Shown here: piece after piece, positions 25,224 through 33,999 of the stretch
Numbering within the stretch: position 1 is the first letter of the stretch
Layout: every line of letters starts with the position of its first letter
From: JBBATK01 sp044228685
Lineage (GTDB): Bacteria; Bacteroidota; Ignavibacteria; Kapaibacteriales; NICIL-2
NCBI GenBank assembly: GCA_044228685.1
Contig: JBGAUL010000009.1
Span: forward strand, 62,001 to 126,000
DNA: 64,000 nt
Direction: 5' to 3'
Translations under genes and position numbers: made by a program
The notes under the pieces: model-generated
The model's input: only the letters and a program-made list of their open reading frames with translations
Told to the model about the DNA's origin: nothing
Database searches by the model: none

Positions 25224-27578
25224 TCAGCGCACGATCGCAAACTCACCCGTTACTGAACCATGCTCATCCGACATCGTCAACAGATAGTGTCCGCTTGTGA
25301 ATTGAGTGGTAGCGATCACAACTTCAGCGCCCATGATTTTCCATTGTGCGATGCGAGATTCACGACCCTGCATATCGCTGATAATGATTGAACGGATGTT
25401 CGATGGATCAAGCGAACACTGAACGCGCACTTCATCAGCTGCAGGATTGGGATTGATGTGCACAGGACGCTTGATCATTTTACTCGACTCATCGGGTCGC
25501 TCTGAAATAGGTTTGGGTTGAATAGGAACATTCGCAAAGGTCAGCGCGCCAATGCCGCGTTGATTGACAAGCCAGGGTCCCTCGTAGATCGTCTGCGTCC
25601 CATTGTAATACACCGCCGGCGTGTAACTCACACTCGTAGCCTTCGAGCTCGACTTAAGCTGAAGTATGAGCGAATCACCATGTGCGCGAATTGATTGCAC
25701 CGCGACGCTATCGCTGAGGTAGATGTAGTCCTTCAACGACTGCGTGTTTCCAGCCGCAATGGTATCAGGTTGAATTGCTATCAAGGAGTTCGCCGGTTTA
25801 AACATCATGATCAATTCCCGATGATCAGAGGAACTGAAGAATGCACGTTGAAGAGTTGGAGAGCTGATGGCGATGGTGTCGCTTGAATGGTAGAAGTCGC
25901 GATTCACAAGACGAAACATGTTGTCGGCGAGGACGGAATAACCGATTGCTGTGTAATGACAACCATCGTGACCAGGCAGTGCGACCGCAGCCATGACTTC
26001 GAGTTTGGGCAAACTATCTTGCAATCGACGCTGCACTTCACGAAGCTGATCGTGTCCCGCAAAGCCTGCACAACCCGGACGTATCTGCACGACGTAGATC
26101 TTTTGCAGGGAAGGATAATCCTTAAACCAATCAGAGTAAAGCTTGCGAAAATTCTGCGCATAATTCGTCACGGTATTACTCTCGCCCTGATACCAAAACA
26201 TTGCCTTCGCCTTTGAGTTGAAGGCAGATTTCTTGACGCGGTAGAGAAGTGAGCCGTAAATAGAGGAGAGTCCATCAGGTTGGGCATCGACGCGACTATT
26301 CTGCTCGATTGTTGTTCCACCCACGCCGCCATTGATGATGCACACAGGCACTTGTTGATTCATGACGATGAGTTCGCCCAGACGAAGTCCCCAGGCACCA
26401 ACGGTCGATCCTCCACCTGATTGTGACGCAGTGGCTAAAGACCAAAGCGTGTCTTTTTTATTGAGCGAGTAATTGACGCCATAAGTGCGCACAAACTCGT
26501 TCTGATTGTTGTTGCCGCTCATAACAGTGTTGCTTTGTCCACTGATGAGGTACACGTCACCACACACGAGCTGATCGCGCACTGCGATGACTGAGTCAAA
26601 GGATGGTCGCAACAGATGCACTTCAAGACGATACTCGCGCAATTCACTCTGAATGCGCTCAGTACATGCGAAAGCCGCTCCGGCTGAGGTGTAGACAAGA
26701 GGAAGAGCTTGCGTATGAACTAAAAGCTTATCGCGAAACCAATTCACGCGAATACTATCAAATCCGCTCTCGCGAATCGTGCCTTTGATTTCTACATCAG
26801 CTCCGTTGTTCTCGTCGCGAGCAAAAAACTGCAGTTGTTGAGGGATTGTTTGGAATGTTGAGTCAATTGCCGGAATTTTCACTCGAGTGATTCCGTAGCG
26901 AGACAGCAAGTAATCCTCTGCTTTTCGTTGATCTGCTTCCGTCAATAGTCGATCATACAACAGAGTCTCAGCCAAATCTCCAACCATAAAATTAGCGGCT
27001 TGATACGCGCCTAAAAACAAACTCAAATCCACGTTTGTTCCGACAAAGGCCGAGTCCTCGACTGATCCGTTGACAGAAACCGTTGCGTAACGACTCGACT
27101 CACGATATCGCACGCTCACTAGTGCCGGTGCGCTTGTCAGACTAGTTGAGGATACGGATTGGGTATTGAAATCTCCGTGAAGCAGACGAGGTGGATTGAA
27201 GTACACCGCGTGACTATTGCCACTGATAATATTGTTCGTTGCCCCCAAGTTGCTGAGCTGCACCACGCAGAACAAGGTGTAGCTCTTTGAAACCGGATAG
27301 ACCGATGAACAGATCATGTACTGCGAACCTTGAAATCGCACTGCCGGCTGACCATTGATAGCTTTGTCAACCAGGGTCGGCTGAGCCGCACTGGTGGGTT
27401 GTATTGCTTTGAACGTTGTGGCATCAGAACTAGACCAACTACTGACCAGTGATCCCGTCGCGACAATTCCCTTATCTGCCCTTAACCAGAACAAACTTCC
27501 CGTCGGGATTTGGGCTAAGAGTTGTGAGGAATGGAGCAATACAAGGAGCAGGAAGGAAGCACGAATTGTGGTTTTCAT
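25224..27578 (-). CDS. SASA-type carbohydrate esterase with LamG-like domain and T9SS tail
   Basis: 784 residues from the ATG at 27578 (AAGGG six bases upstream); the in-frame TTG two codons earlier is less likely. A signal peptide (MKTTIRASFLLLVLLHSSQLLAQ) is followed by a concanavalin/LamG-like domain (about residues 30-230). An SGNH hydrolase of the sialic acid 9-O-acetylesterase (SASA) type comes next: block I LISGQSN (nucleophile Ser), block II NGGVGGTT, block III WYQGESNT, block V GHDGCHYTAIGY (Asp and His). All catalytic positions are present, so it should deacetylate a glycan, perhaps acetylated xylan or sialic acid. The C-terminus is a T9SS tail (VHINPNPAADEV ... SGHYLLTM). Extracellular. 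Confidence 0.88.
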   Translation of the reverse strand: MKTTIRASFLLLVLLHSSQLLAQIPTGSLFWLRADKGIVATGSLVSSWSSSDATTFKAIQPTSAAQPTLVDKAINGQPAVRFQGSQYMICSSVYPVSKSYTLFCVVQLSNLGATNNIISGNSHAVYFNPPRLLHGDFNTQSVSSTSLTSAPALVSVRYRESSRYATVSVNGSVEDSAFVGTNVDLSLFLGAYQAANFMVGDLAETLLYDRLLTEADQRKAEDYLLSRYGITRVKIPAIDSTFQTIPQQLQFFARDENNGADVEIKGTIRESGFDSIRVNWFRDKLLVHTQALPLVYTSAGAAFACTERIQSELREYRLEVHLLRPSFDSVIAVRDQLVCGDVYLISGQSNTVMSGNNNQNEFVRTYGVNYSLNKKDTLWSLATASQSGGGSTVGAWGLRLGELIVMNQQVPVCIINGGVGGTTIEQNSRVDAQPDGLSSIYGSLLYRVKKSAFNSKAKAMFWYQGESNTVTNYAQNFRKLYSDWFKDYPSLQKIYVVQIRPGCAGFAGHDQLREVQRRLQDSLPKLEVMAAVALPGHDGCHYTAIGYSVLADNMFRLVNRDFYHSSDTIAISSPTLQRAFFSSSDHRELIMMFKPANSLIAIQPDTIAAGNTQSLKDYIYLSDSVAVQSIRAHGDSLILQLKSSSKATSVSYTPAVYYNGTQTIYEGPWLVNQRGIGALTFANVPIQPKPISERPDESSKMIKRPVHINPNPAADEVRVQCSLDPSNIRSIIISDMQGRESRIAQWKIMGAEVVIATTQFTSGHYLLTMSDEHGSVTGEFAIVR

Positions 27579-27937
27579 ATACAACCCTTGTCGAGTATTT
27601 ATGACGGATAGCTACCGCGAAAAGCAAACAACAGTCTGTCTGAGATCTTTCACCATCTACTGCACATATGGTGAAGGCCTAAGCTTGCAGATGACCATTT
27701 GGAGTATTCAATATACATATGACATAAAACGAAAGCTCAGGTTTTTGCGTAGCTCCATCTCTCGGCCAAAGCACTTATGTGGGTCGTTTCCTATATTCAA
27801 GTCAATCAGTCATTGACACAATGCATGACAGAGTACAGTGCTGAGCCTGAAGCATCTAATCGGAATTTGGACAAGCATCAACACTCAGAGCATCTTCCTT
27901 ACTTGCACTATTGTTCAACTACTCCAAAAGCACATTT
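27579..27937. other. Intergenic region between divergent genes
   Basis: About 360 bases separating the esterase (minus) and the VOC protein (plus). I see nothing beyond AT-rich promoter-like sequence; no hairpin, RNA gene or supported reading frame. Confidence 0.4.
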
Positions 27938-28291
27938 ATGATCAAAGGCGTTCACACCATGCTCTATACTTCTCAAGCTGAGGAGTTACGCAACTTTCTA
28001 CGAGATGTAGTTGGATTTAATGGCGTTGATATTGGTGATGGTTGGATGATTTTCAATCTACCGGAAGCTGACATGGGATGTCATCCTGCCGATGCTGAAC
28101 GTGGCGCGCCGTCTGGCTTGCACGACATTTCGTTTTACTGCGATGATATCGTTCAGACTGTAAGTGAGCTGAAAGCAAAGGGAGTTGAGTTCCGCGAAGA
28201 GATACAGGATCACGGCTACGGTTTTGTAACGCACTTCAAAGTGCCGGGTGATTTTTACATGCAGTTGTATCAGCCGAAGTATAGCAAGTAG
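27938..28291 (+). CDS. VOC superfamily (glyoxalase/bleomycin-resistance-like) protein
   Basis: 117 residues from the ATG at 27938 (MIKGVHTMLYTSQAEELRNF); an upstream in-frame start at 27911 would add nine residues with no family support. It has the paired beta-alpha-beta-beta-beta pattern of VOC proteins: LYTSQAEELRNFLRDVVGF, then GWMIFNLPEADMGCHPAD, the second half starting HDISFYCDDIVQTVSELKAKGVEF, and a terminal GDFYMQLYQPKY. Candidate metal ligands are the His of VHTM, the His of HDISF and a late Gln. It probably acts as a dimer, as a glyoxalase-like enzyme or a dioxygenase-like fold; the substrate is unknown. Confidence 0.85.
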   Translation: MIKGVHTMLYTSQAEELRNFLRDVVGFNGVDIGDGWMIFNLPEADMGCHPADAERGAPSGLHDISFYCDDIVQTVSELKAKGVEFREEIQDHGYGFVTHFKVPGDFYMQLYQPKYSK

Positions 28292-28312
28292 ATGCTGGCT
28301 TGATGTTCTGTT

Positions 28313-30436
28313 TTAATGCCACAGCACCCAGGCAACCATGAGCGGATAGACTACGGCTAGCGCCGTGCCAAAGCGGACGAGACGATAGCGTTTGACTTGA
28401 TCGTGGTCGTAGAGAGAATTCAGCACGATAATCGTCATGAAGGACGCAAAGACCACCAAGAAGGTCAGCCAGAACAGCGTATCCGCCCTCGTCAGATAAT
28501 TGCTGCTCGGTATCATACTGCTCAGCGAAATGCTGAAGGCAATAATCGAGAGAAAAATACCCACACTCACTTCGCCCACATTCTCGAAGCTGAGATCGCG
28601 GATGAAAAGCAGGGCGATGGCGATGAGTCCAATCAAAACCAGCGGCAGCACAATCTGCAAAAAGCTGCCCAACACTATGCGTTCCACGCCGAGATGAAAA
28701 GCGAAGTTTTTGAACTTCTTGAGTGACCGGATATTGGCTTTCGGATCGCCCTTGTTGCCACGTGTGATGTTGTTGTCGACGGTTAGATAAAAGGACTTCT
28801 TCGCCCACCCCGTCACTTTAAACTTTGCCATGGTAGTTGAATCCAACATCAGCGCACTTTGATCAAATGAGATTTTCAGGTGATCGTCGGCGCTGAGGAT
28901 TTCGACATTGACGGCGAGCTCTTGTTTATCGAAGGGAAAATCTTCGAGCTTGTAATTGACGTAAAAACTACCCGATACGCGATAGAGTTTGTAGATGGAG
29001 CCGCCATCGTGGTTTTCGATAATCAACTCACGATTGCTTTGACTGGACTTCATGTTCTGGAATGAAATGTACTTCTCCGCATCGCGATTGATGCTGTCCA
29101 TTTTCACCCAGTAGTAGAAGTCGGCAGTGAATGAATTCGACGAGACATTGAGATCGTAGATATCCTGAATCTCCATTCCAAACACCAGGTTGGGAATGAC
29201 GCTGCGCTGATTGTTGAGCTGCTTGGGCATGGAGAATAGCTTGCCTTGGGTGTAGCGACTGAAAGTCAGATCCGGCACAACGACTCCGGTGCTGTCCAGC
29301 GTGTACAAATCATCCACTCCGGCAATGGTTCGTCCGCGAAGGGCATGGAAGCTGCCACGCATGCTCTCCCGCGACAACCCGTGCGACGAGCTTGCTTTGT
29401 CCTTGTTCTTCGCACTTGAGTTATCACTCTCTTCAATTGCCGCACGAACAAAAGCCATTGCATCGATACAGCGTTTGACAAAGAGTGGGGCGTTAAGGTT
29501 GCTGAAGACTTCCGCTTCGCGACGACGATTCGACTCCAAGTCCAAATGCGCCTTGCGCGTCATGGCATCTGTTGGATTGGTAATGAGGATGAGCTCGTTG
29601 GTTGTACCCGCTCCAAATCCCTCCAAGGCGTTGCCATTGGCGATATAGGCATGACCAATGATATGCAAGTCGTTGAGGTGTTTATCGAGATAGCTCAAGA
29701 GTTCATTACCCCAATTCGAGTGAACATTCAACACTAAGAGCTGGTTCTTCTCTTCGGGATGTTGTTTGTACAGCGATTCAATAAGCGCGCAAGCTGCTTT
29801 GAGACTATCAGCATGCAGAACCTTGGCGCTCGTAAGCGCGATTGAATTACGAATGCCGATGTGGTGCTGCTCAAAGGCTTTGAAGTAACCGGCTGTGAGT
29901 GCGTAGTCTTGTTCGTAAAGAAAATTGACGCTGTGAATAGCAAGTGCTGAATCGATGTAGGTTGCCAGATCGAACGGCACAGCGTCGCTATTGCCGCTGA
30001 AGATCGATGCCGGACCGAAGTCCATGCCATTGTGATCAGCATTCATCGCAATCAGCGGGAGCTTTGCATCACGAATGCGCTGTTGAGCACCGGCTAGATG
30101 CACGCCCCAGGTGTTGTCGATGGCGGCGATGATGGTGGTGTCGGCGACAATGCGTTGGTAGACGCTGTCGGAGATATGCGCACTGCGCTGACAATCAAAA
30201 GTGACCAATTCGAGTTTGTTGCCGGTAGAAGTGGCGTTGAATTCTTCGATGTATTGTCGCAGAATACGCTCATGCAAGACGTCGAACTGATTGGGTGTTT
30301 GCTTTGCCTGCGGAGTCGTGTCGGCGGCATTTGTGTAGCGTCCTACGTAGGCAATGCGATGCACGCTCTGCTGCTCACGACTACAGCCGCTGAACATGAG
30401 TATGATCGCAATGATGATTATGCTGAAGTAGCGCAT
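28313..30436 (-). CDS. Periplasmic binding protein fused to pentameric ligand-gated ion channel
   Basis: 707 residues from the ATG at 30436 (GGGGA eight bases upstream; the TTG at 30460 is an unlikely start). An N-terminal lipoprotein-like signal ends in MFSGC. Residues about 25-370 form a type I periplasmic-binding fold, as in branched-chain amino acid receptors (RIAYVGRYTNAA, LPLIAMNADHNGMDF, FLYEQDYALTAGYF). Residues about 430-600 are a Cys-loop-receptor ligand-binding domain: GMEIQDIYDLNVSSNSFTAD, and a Pro-loop (LEDFPFDKQELAVNVE) without the cysteines, as in bacterial homologues. Four membrane helices follow: M1 LGSFLQIVLPLVLIGLIAI; M2 around VGEVSVGIFLSIIAFSISLS with a Glu at its cytoplasmic end; M3; M4 at the extreme C-terminus. 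I infer a ligand-gated channel in the inner membrane, perhaps cation-selective. Confidence 0.9.
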   Translation of the reverse strand: MRYFSIIIIAIILMFSGCSREQQSVHRIAYVGRYTNAADTTPQAKQTPNQFDVLHERILRQYIEEFNATSTGNKLELVTFDCQRSAHISDSVYQRIVADTTIIAAIDNTWGVHLAGAQQRIRDAKLPLIAMNADHNGMDFGPASIFSGNSDAVPFDLATYIDSALAIHSVNFLYEQDYALTAGYFKAFEQHHIGIRNSIALTSAKVLHADSLKAACALIESLYKQHPEEKNQLLVLNVHSNWGNELLSYLDKHLNDLHIIGHAYIANGNALEGFGAGTTNELILITNPTDAMTRKAHLDLESNRRREAEVFSNLNAPLFVKRCIDAMAFVRAAIEESDNSSAKNKDKASSSHGLSRESMRGSFHALRGRTIAGVDDLYTLDSTGVVVPDLTFSRYTQGKLFSMPKQLNNQRSVIPNLVFGMEIQDIYDLNVSSNSFTADFYYWVKMDSINRDAEKYISFQNMKSSQSNRELIIENHDGGSIYKLYRVSGSFYVNYKLEDFPFDKQELAVNVEILSADDHLKISFDQSALMLDSTTMAKFKVTGWAKKSFYLTVDNNITRGNKGDPKANIRSLKKFKNFAFHLGVERIVLGSFLQIVLPLVLIGLIAIALLFIRDLSFENVGEVSVGIFLSIIAFSISLSSMIPSSNYLTRADTLFWLTFLVVFASFMTIIVLNSLYDHDQVKRYRLVRFGTALAVVYPLMVAWVLWH

Positions 30437-30564
30437 CTTGAGTCCCCGAACGCGCGGCAATTTAGTCTAAATCGGAGCACGAATTATACTCCCCCTTTGC
30501 TAAGAGATCAAAGCTTCCCGAGCGGAATGTCCGACAGAGTCTATTTTCGCAGCAGGGATTTGTT

Positions 30565-31905
30565 ATGGACTCATTGTTTGAAGAAGAAGAACGTGCTCGC
30601 GTGGCGGAGAATGCTCCGTTGGCGGATAGGATGCGACCGCGCAGTGTTGCCGAGGTTGTAGGACAAGAGCATTTGTTGAGCGATCAAGCGCCGCTGCGTC
30701 GATTTATCGAACAGCACCGCTTTCCCTCGATCATTTTCTGGGGTCCGCCGGGCGTCGGCAAAACCACCCTCGCCATGCTCATCTCCCGCGAAGCCGGCTA
30801 TCACTTTGCTCAGCTTTCGGCGATTGAATCGGGTGTGAAGGAGTTGCGCGAGATAATCGCGGTCTCGCAACAACGTGCGCGACGTGGCGAGAAGACTCTG
30901 TTGTTCATCGATGAGATTCATCGCTTCAACAAGAACCAACAAGACGCGCTCTTGCACGCTGTTGAGAAAGGCGTCGTTACGCTCATCGGCGCCACCACCG
31001 AGAATCCCTCCTTCGAAGTCAATGCAGCTCTACTCTCGCGATGCCAAGTATATCGACTGCGATCACTTAGCGATGAGAATATCCGGCAACTTGTCGAGCG
31101 AGCTCTGCGCGAAGACAAACAGTTGATAGATGCACATGTGGTGGTTGAATCTTGGGATACCTTGCTTACGATTTCCGGCGGCGACGCACGTACGGCACTC
31201 AATGCGCTTGAGTTGGCGGTGCAGTATTGTCGTGAGGAAGAGGGCGTTCGTCATATCACGCGTGAAGTGCTTGAGCAAGCTCTGCAGCAGAAGACGGCGC
31301 AATACGACAAGAAGGGTGAATCGCACTTCGATACCATATCAGCATTTATCAAATCCATGCGCGGCAGTGATCCCGATGCGGCGCTGTATTGGTTGGCGAA
31401 GATGATTGACGCCGGAGAAGATCCTCGCTTTATTGCACGACGCATGGTGGTCTTTGCAAGTGAAGATATCGGCAATGCTGATCCGCACGCTTTGCCGCTT
31501 GCGATCGCAGTATTTCAAGCAGTGGAGATGATTGGTATGCCTGAGGCGAGAATTAACCTGGCGCAGGGTGTGACCTACTTAGCCTCAACCCACAAGTCCA
31601 ATGCATCATATGCGGCAGTGGAAGCGGCTCTGGCAGCGGTTCGAAGTGGATTAAGTGTGTCAGTGCCTTTGCATCTGCGAAACGCTCCAACGCGCCTCAT
31701 GAAGCAGGAAGGATATGGTCAGGAATACAAGTATCCGCATTCTTATCCCAATCACTTCATCGACGAACATTATTTCCCAAGTGAAATTCCGGCGCAGCAC
31801 TTTTATCATCCAACTAACGAGGGCAAGGAATCGCAATTGGCGACGCGCTTGCGAGAACTGTGGAAGTCACGATACGATGCTGATGACAGTTCGACGACTG
31901 ATTAA
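30565..31905 (+). CDS. rarA: Replication-associated recombination protein A (AAA+ ATPase)
   Basis: 446 residues, usual length for RarA/MgsA, the bacterial homologue of WRNIP1/Mgs1. It acts at stalled replication forks and single-strand/double-strand junctions. Visible motifs: Walker A GPPGVGKTT (residues about 60-68), Walker B LLFIDEIHRFNKNQQDALL, sensor 1 and family signature GATTENPSFEVNAALLSRCQVYRL, sensor 2 region SGGDARTALNALELA. The C-terminal tetramerisation domain has the family sequences FIKSMRGSDPDAALYWLAKM, FASEDIGNADP and GYGQEYKYPHSYPNHF. It is divergent from the channel gene and appears monocistronic. Confidence 0.97.
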   Translation: MDSLFEEEERARVAENAPLADRMRPRSVAEVVGQEHLLSDQAPLRRFIEQHRFPSIIFWGPPGVGKTTLAMLISREAGYHFAQLSAIESGVKELREIIAVSQQRARRGEKTLLFIDEIHRFNKNQQDALLHAVEKGVVTLIGATTENPSFEVNAALLSRCQVYRLRSLSDENIRQLVERALREDKQLIDAHVVVESWDTLLTISGGDARTALNALELAVQYCREEEGVRHITREVLEQALQQKTAQYDKKGESHFDTISAFIKSMRGSDPDAALYWLAKMIDAGEDPRFIARRMVVFASEDIGNADPHALPLAIAVFQAVEMIGMPEARINLAQGVTYLASTHKSNASYAAVEAALAAVRSGLSVSVPLHLRNAPTRLMKQEGYGQEYKYPHSYPNHFIDEHYFPSEIPAQHFYHPTNEGKESQLATRLRELWKSRYDADDSSTTD

Positions 31906-32086
31906 TCTGGCGATAGCACTTATCCCGACCCGCCTTCGCTCAGTATATTCGTTGAATACTGGTTGATAACTGTATCGAAAGCCAGCTTGGTAGTGAGGAA
32001 GAGCCTTGTAGCGCATGACCCGCGTACTCATTTCAAGCAATTAACCAAAGAGTCCACGTTCATTCACCATTGGCTAATCACAGAAC

Positions 32087-33124
32087 ATGAATTCCAAGCA
32101 TCCTCGCGTATTGGTTGTTGGCGGAAATAGTGGCGAGTGGAGTGCTGAGCAAAAGCCGCAGGAGGCGCGCTATGTGAATGGAGTTGAAGCGTGGGTATAT
32201 GCGACAAACGGACGCTACGCAAGTCATCAACGTTTTCATTCGAGTCAGTTTGACAACGTAGATATTGTGATAGTCAATCTCAATCAAATAGCCGATCCGG
32301 GTCGTCTCAAGCACATGCGGTATCTCGCTGAGAATCGTCCTTCGCGGGTTCAATGGGTTACGCTCCTCGAAGGCGACATGCGCGACTACCTCAAGCCTCG
32401 CGAGCATCTACGTGAGCTTTTCGCTGCCAGCACGATGGTGAATTGTATCAATCGACATGCAACTGCATTTATCCAAGAACTCAGCAGCGCGCCGGTGCAC
32501 ATGATTGGCATTCCTTATCCGGTTGATGGTGTGCGTAGTCAAATGACGCCAATCAATCAACGAGAATTGCGCGCTCAGATTTGTCCTTTTGTACTGCAAC
32601 GCTGGTCAGAGTATCATGTTGCCCGCAAACTCAATATTCCAATCAGCGGCATGGAACGACGACTCACGCGAAAGGCTCGACGCTTGTTGGATAATTATTT
32701 GAACTATGGTTCTGCATGGGACAAATTCCATCAATTCAAAAGCGCCGAGAAGCTGTTCACAGATCCGCCAATTCAGATGCAGCATGAGGCGTGGTTTGAG
32801 ACCTACTATCGTCAGTGCGGATCTGCAAAGCTGTGGTTGAATTTGGATGAGCGCTATACCTGGGGACGCTACGTACTCGACGCCGCAGCACTTGGTGTGC
32901 CTATCATTTCAACATTGAGTACAGGTCATGCCGATATATTGTTTCCCGAAACAACCGTTGCAACGCCATTCGATGTCGAGACGGCATACACACTTGCTCA
33001 ACGTTTATTAAACGACGAGCAATTTTACGCGCGTGTTGTTGAGCATGCTCAGCAGGGAATCGAGGAATATGCAGTAGACAAGGTGACGAAGAAATTGTAT
33101 CAGGCATTGGGATTGGAATCATGA
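32087..33124 (+). CDS. Glycosyltransferase-like protein (GT-B type)
   Basis: 345 residues. It starts with a Rossmann-like strand (RVLVVGGNSGEWS). The C-terminal part has the signature of the nucleotide-sugar-binding half of GT-B enzymes: RYVLDAAALGVPIISTLSTGHADILFPETTV, then FDVETAYTLAQRLLNDEQFYARV. This matches the GT4-like pattern in which a conserved acidic residue near the usual E-x7-E is here less clear. No membrane segments are seen. It overlaps the next gene by 4 bases (ATGA), implying coupled translation and a shared task, probably building a surface glycan. Donor and acceptor cannot be told. Confidence 0.65.
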   Translation: MNSKHPRVLVVGGNSGEWSAEQKPQEARYVNGVEAWVYATNGRYASHQRFHSSQFDNVDIVIVNLNQIADPGRLKHMRYLAENRPSRVQWVTLLEGDMRDYLKPREHLRELFAASTMVNCINRHATAFIQELSSAPVHMIGIPYPVDGVRSQMTPINQRELRAQICPFVLQRWSEYHVARKLNIPISGMERRLTRKARRLLDNYLNYGSAWDKFHQFKSAEKLFTDPPIQMQHEAWFETYYRQCGSAKLWLNLDERYTWGRYVLDAAALGVPIISTLSTGHADILFPETTVATPFDVETAYTLAQRLLNDEQFYARVVEHAQQGIEEYAVDKVTKKLYQALGLES

Positions 33125-33909
33125 CAACGCCGCGCATCCACGTCATATTCAGGAGCTGTGATGTTGTCACTTCTGTGAACGGAAGTCCACGTCCATTTGG
33201 TCTCGACAAGGCCCAACTCATCCGCGTCTGCTTTCGCAGTCTCGTTGATTCACTGCGCGATGTTCCGCACACAATCACTGTTATTGGTGACAAGCTGAGT
33301 CCGGCAATGCAGGACTTCTTCCGCTCTTTCAACGTTCAGCTTATTCTTGGAGAGTATGGCAATGATGAGTCATTGCGACAATGCTTTGGTCATGCATTGA
33401 CATTAGACGACAACGACTGGGTGTATTTCTGTGAAGATGACTATCTGCATCAACCGCAGTGCATGTCCCTTATCCATCGTTTCATCTGCAATGCTCCGGA
33501 TGCCTTGCATCGCGAGCGACGCTTATACAACTGGGCATCGTTTCTGGATCTTCAATCCAAAGATCTCATCATTCATCCGCCCGATTATCCTGATCGCTAC
33601 AAGCCAAAGTACCGTCGCTTCTCGCTGATCTTTCACTCGGGAGATTGTCACTGGCGTCAAATCACCGACACAACCTTCACCATCCTCATGAAAGTCTCTA
33701 CGCTTAAAAAGCGCTATGATTTTCTCATGAAGACCAGCGTTCGCGCCAACGATAGAATGCTGAGCAAGCGTTTGTATGGACGCTACTTATTTGGCTCAAA
33801 GGCGCTCTGCGTCTCGCCTTTGCCTGGTCTGGCAACACACATGCATCACGATACCATGACGCCCTTAATCGATTGGGAAGAAGTGTTGGAAAAGTATAAA
33901 GATCTTTGA
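33121..33909 (+). CDS. Glycosyltransferase-like protein (GT-A type)
   Basis: 262 residues. The order of elements fits a GT-A nucleotide-diphospho-sugar transferase: N-terminal strand with IHVIFRSCD, a region starting HTITVIGDKLS, then a metal-binding DxD-like motif in WVYFCEDDYLHQPQCM, and a C-terminal segment with THMHHDTMTPLIDWE that could give a metal-binding His. No signal or membrane helix is seen. It is coupled to the upstream GT-B-like gene through a 4-base overlap. I do not recognise the exact family; the DDY motif is the main support for the call. Confidence 0.65.
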   Translation: MTTPRIHVIFRSCDVVTSVNGSPRPFGLDKAQLIRVCFRSLVDSLRDVPHTITVIGDKLSPAMQDFFRSFNVQLILGEYGNDESLRQCFGHALTLDDNDWVYFCEDDYLHQPQCMSLIHRFICNAPDALHRERRLYNWASFLDLQSKDLIIHPPDYPDRYKPKYRRFSLIFHSGDCHWRQITDTTFTILMKVSTLKKRYDFLMKTSVRANDRMLSKRLYGRYLFGSKALCVSPLPGLATHMHHDTMTPLIDWEEVLEKYKDL

Positions 33910-33999
33910 TCTCCTATTGATCGATCTCTTGCAAGGAGCAATCAATCGACTTTTAATCGTCGCCTTGCCGTCTCCTTCGCGTCTAGTGAATCGCGTCAA

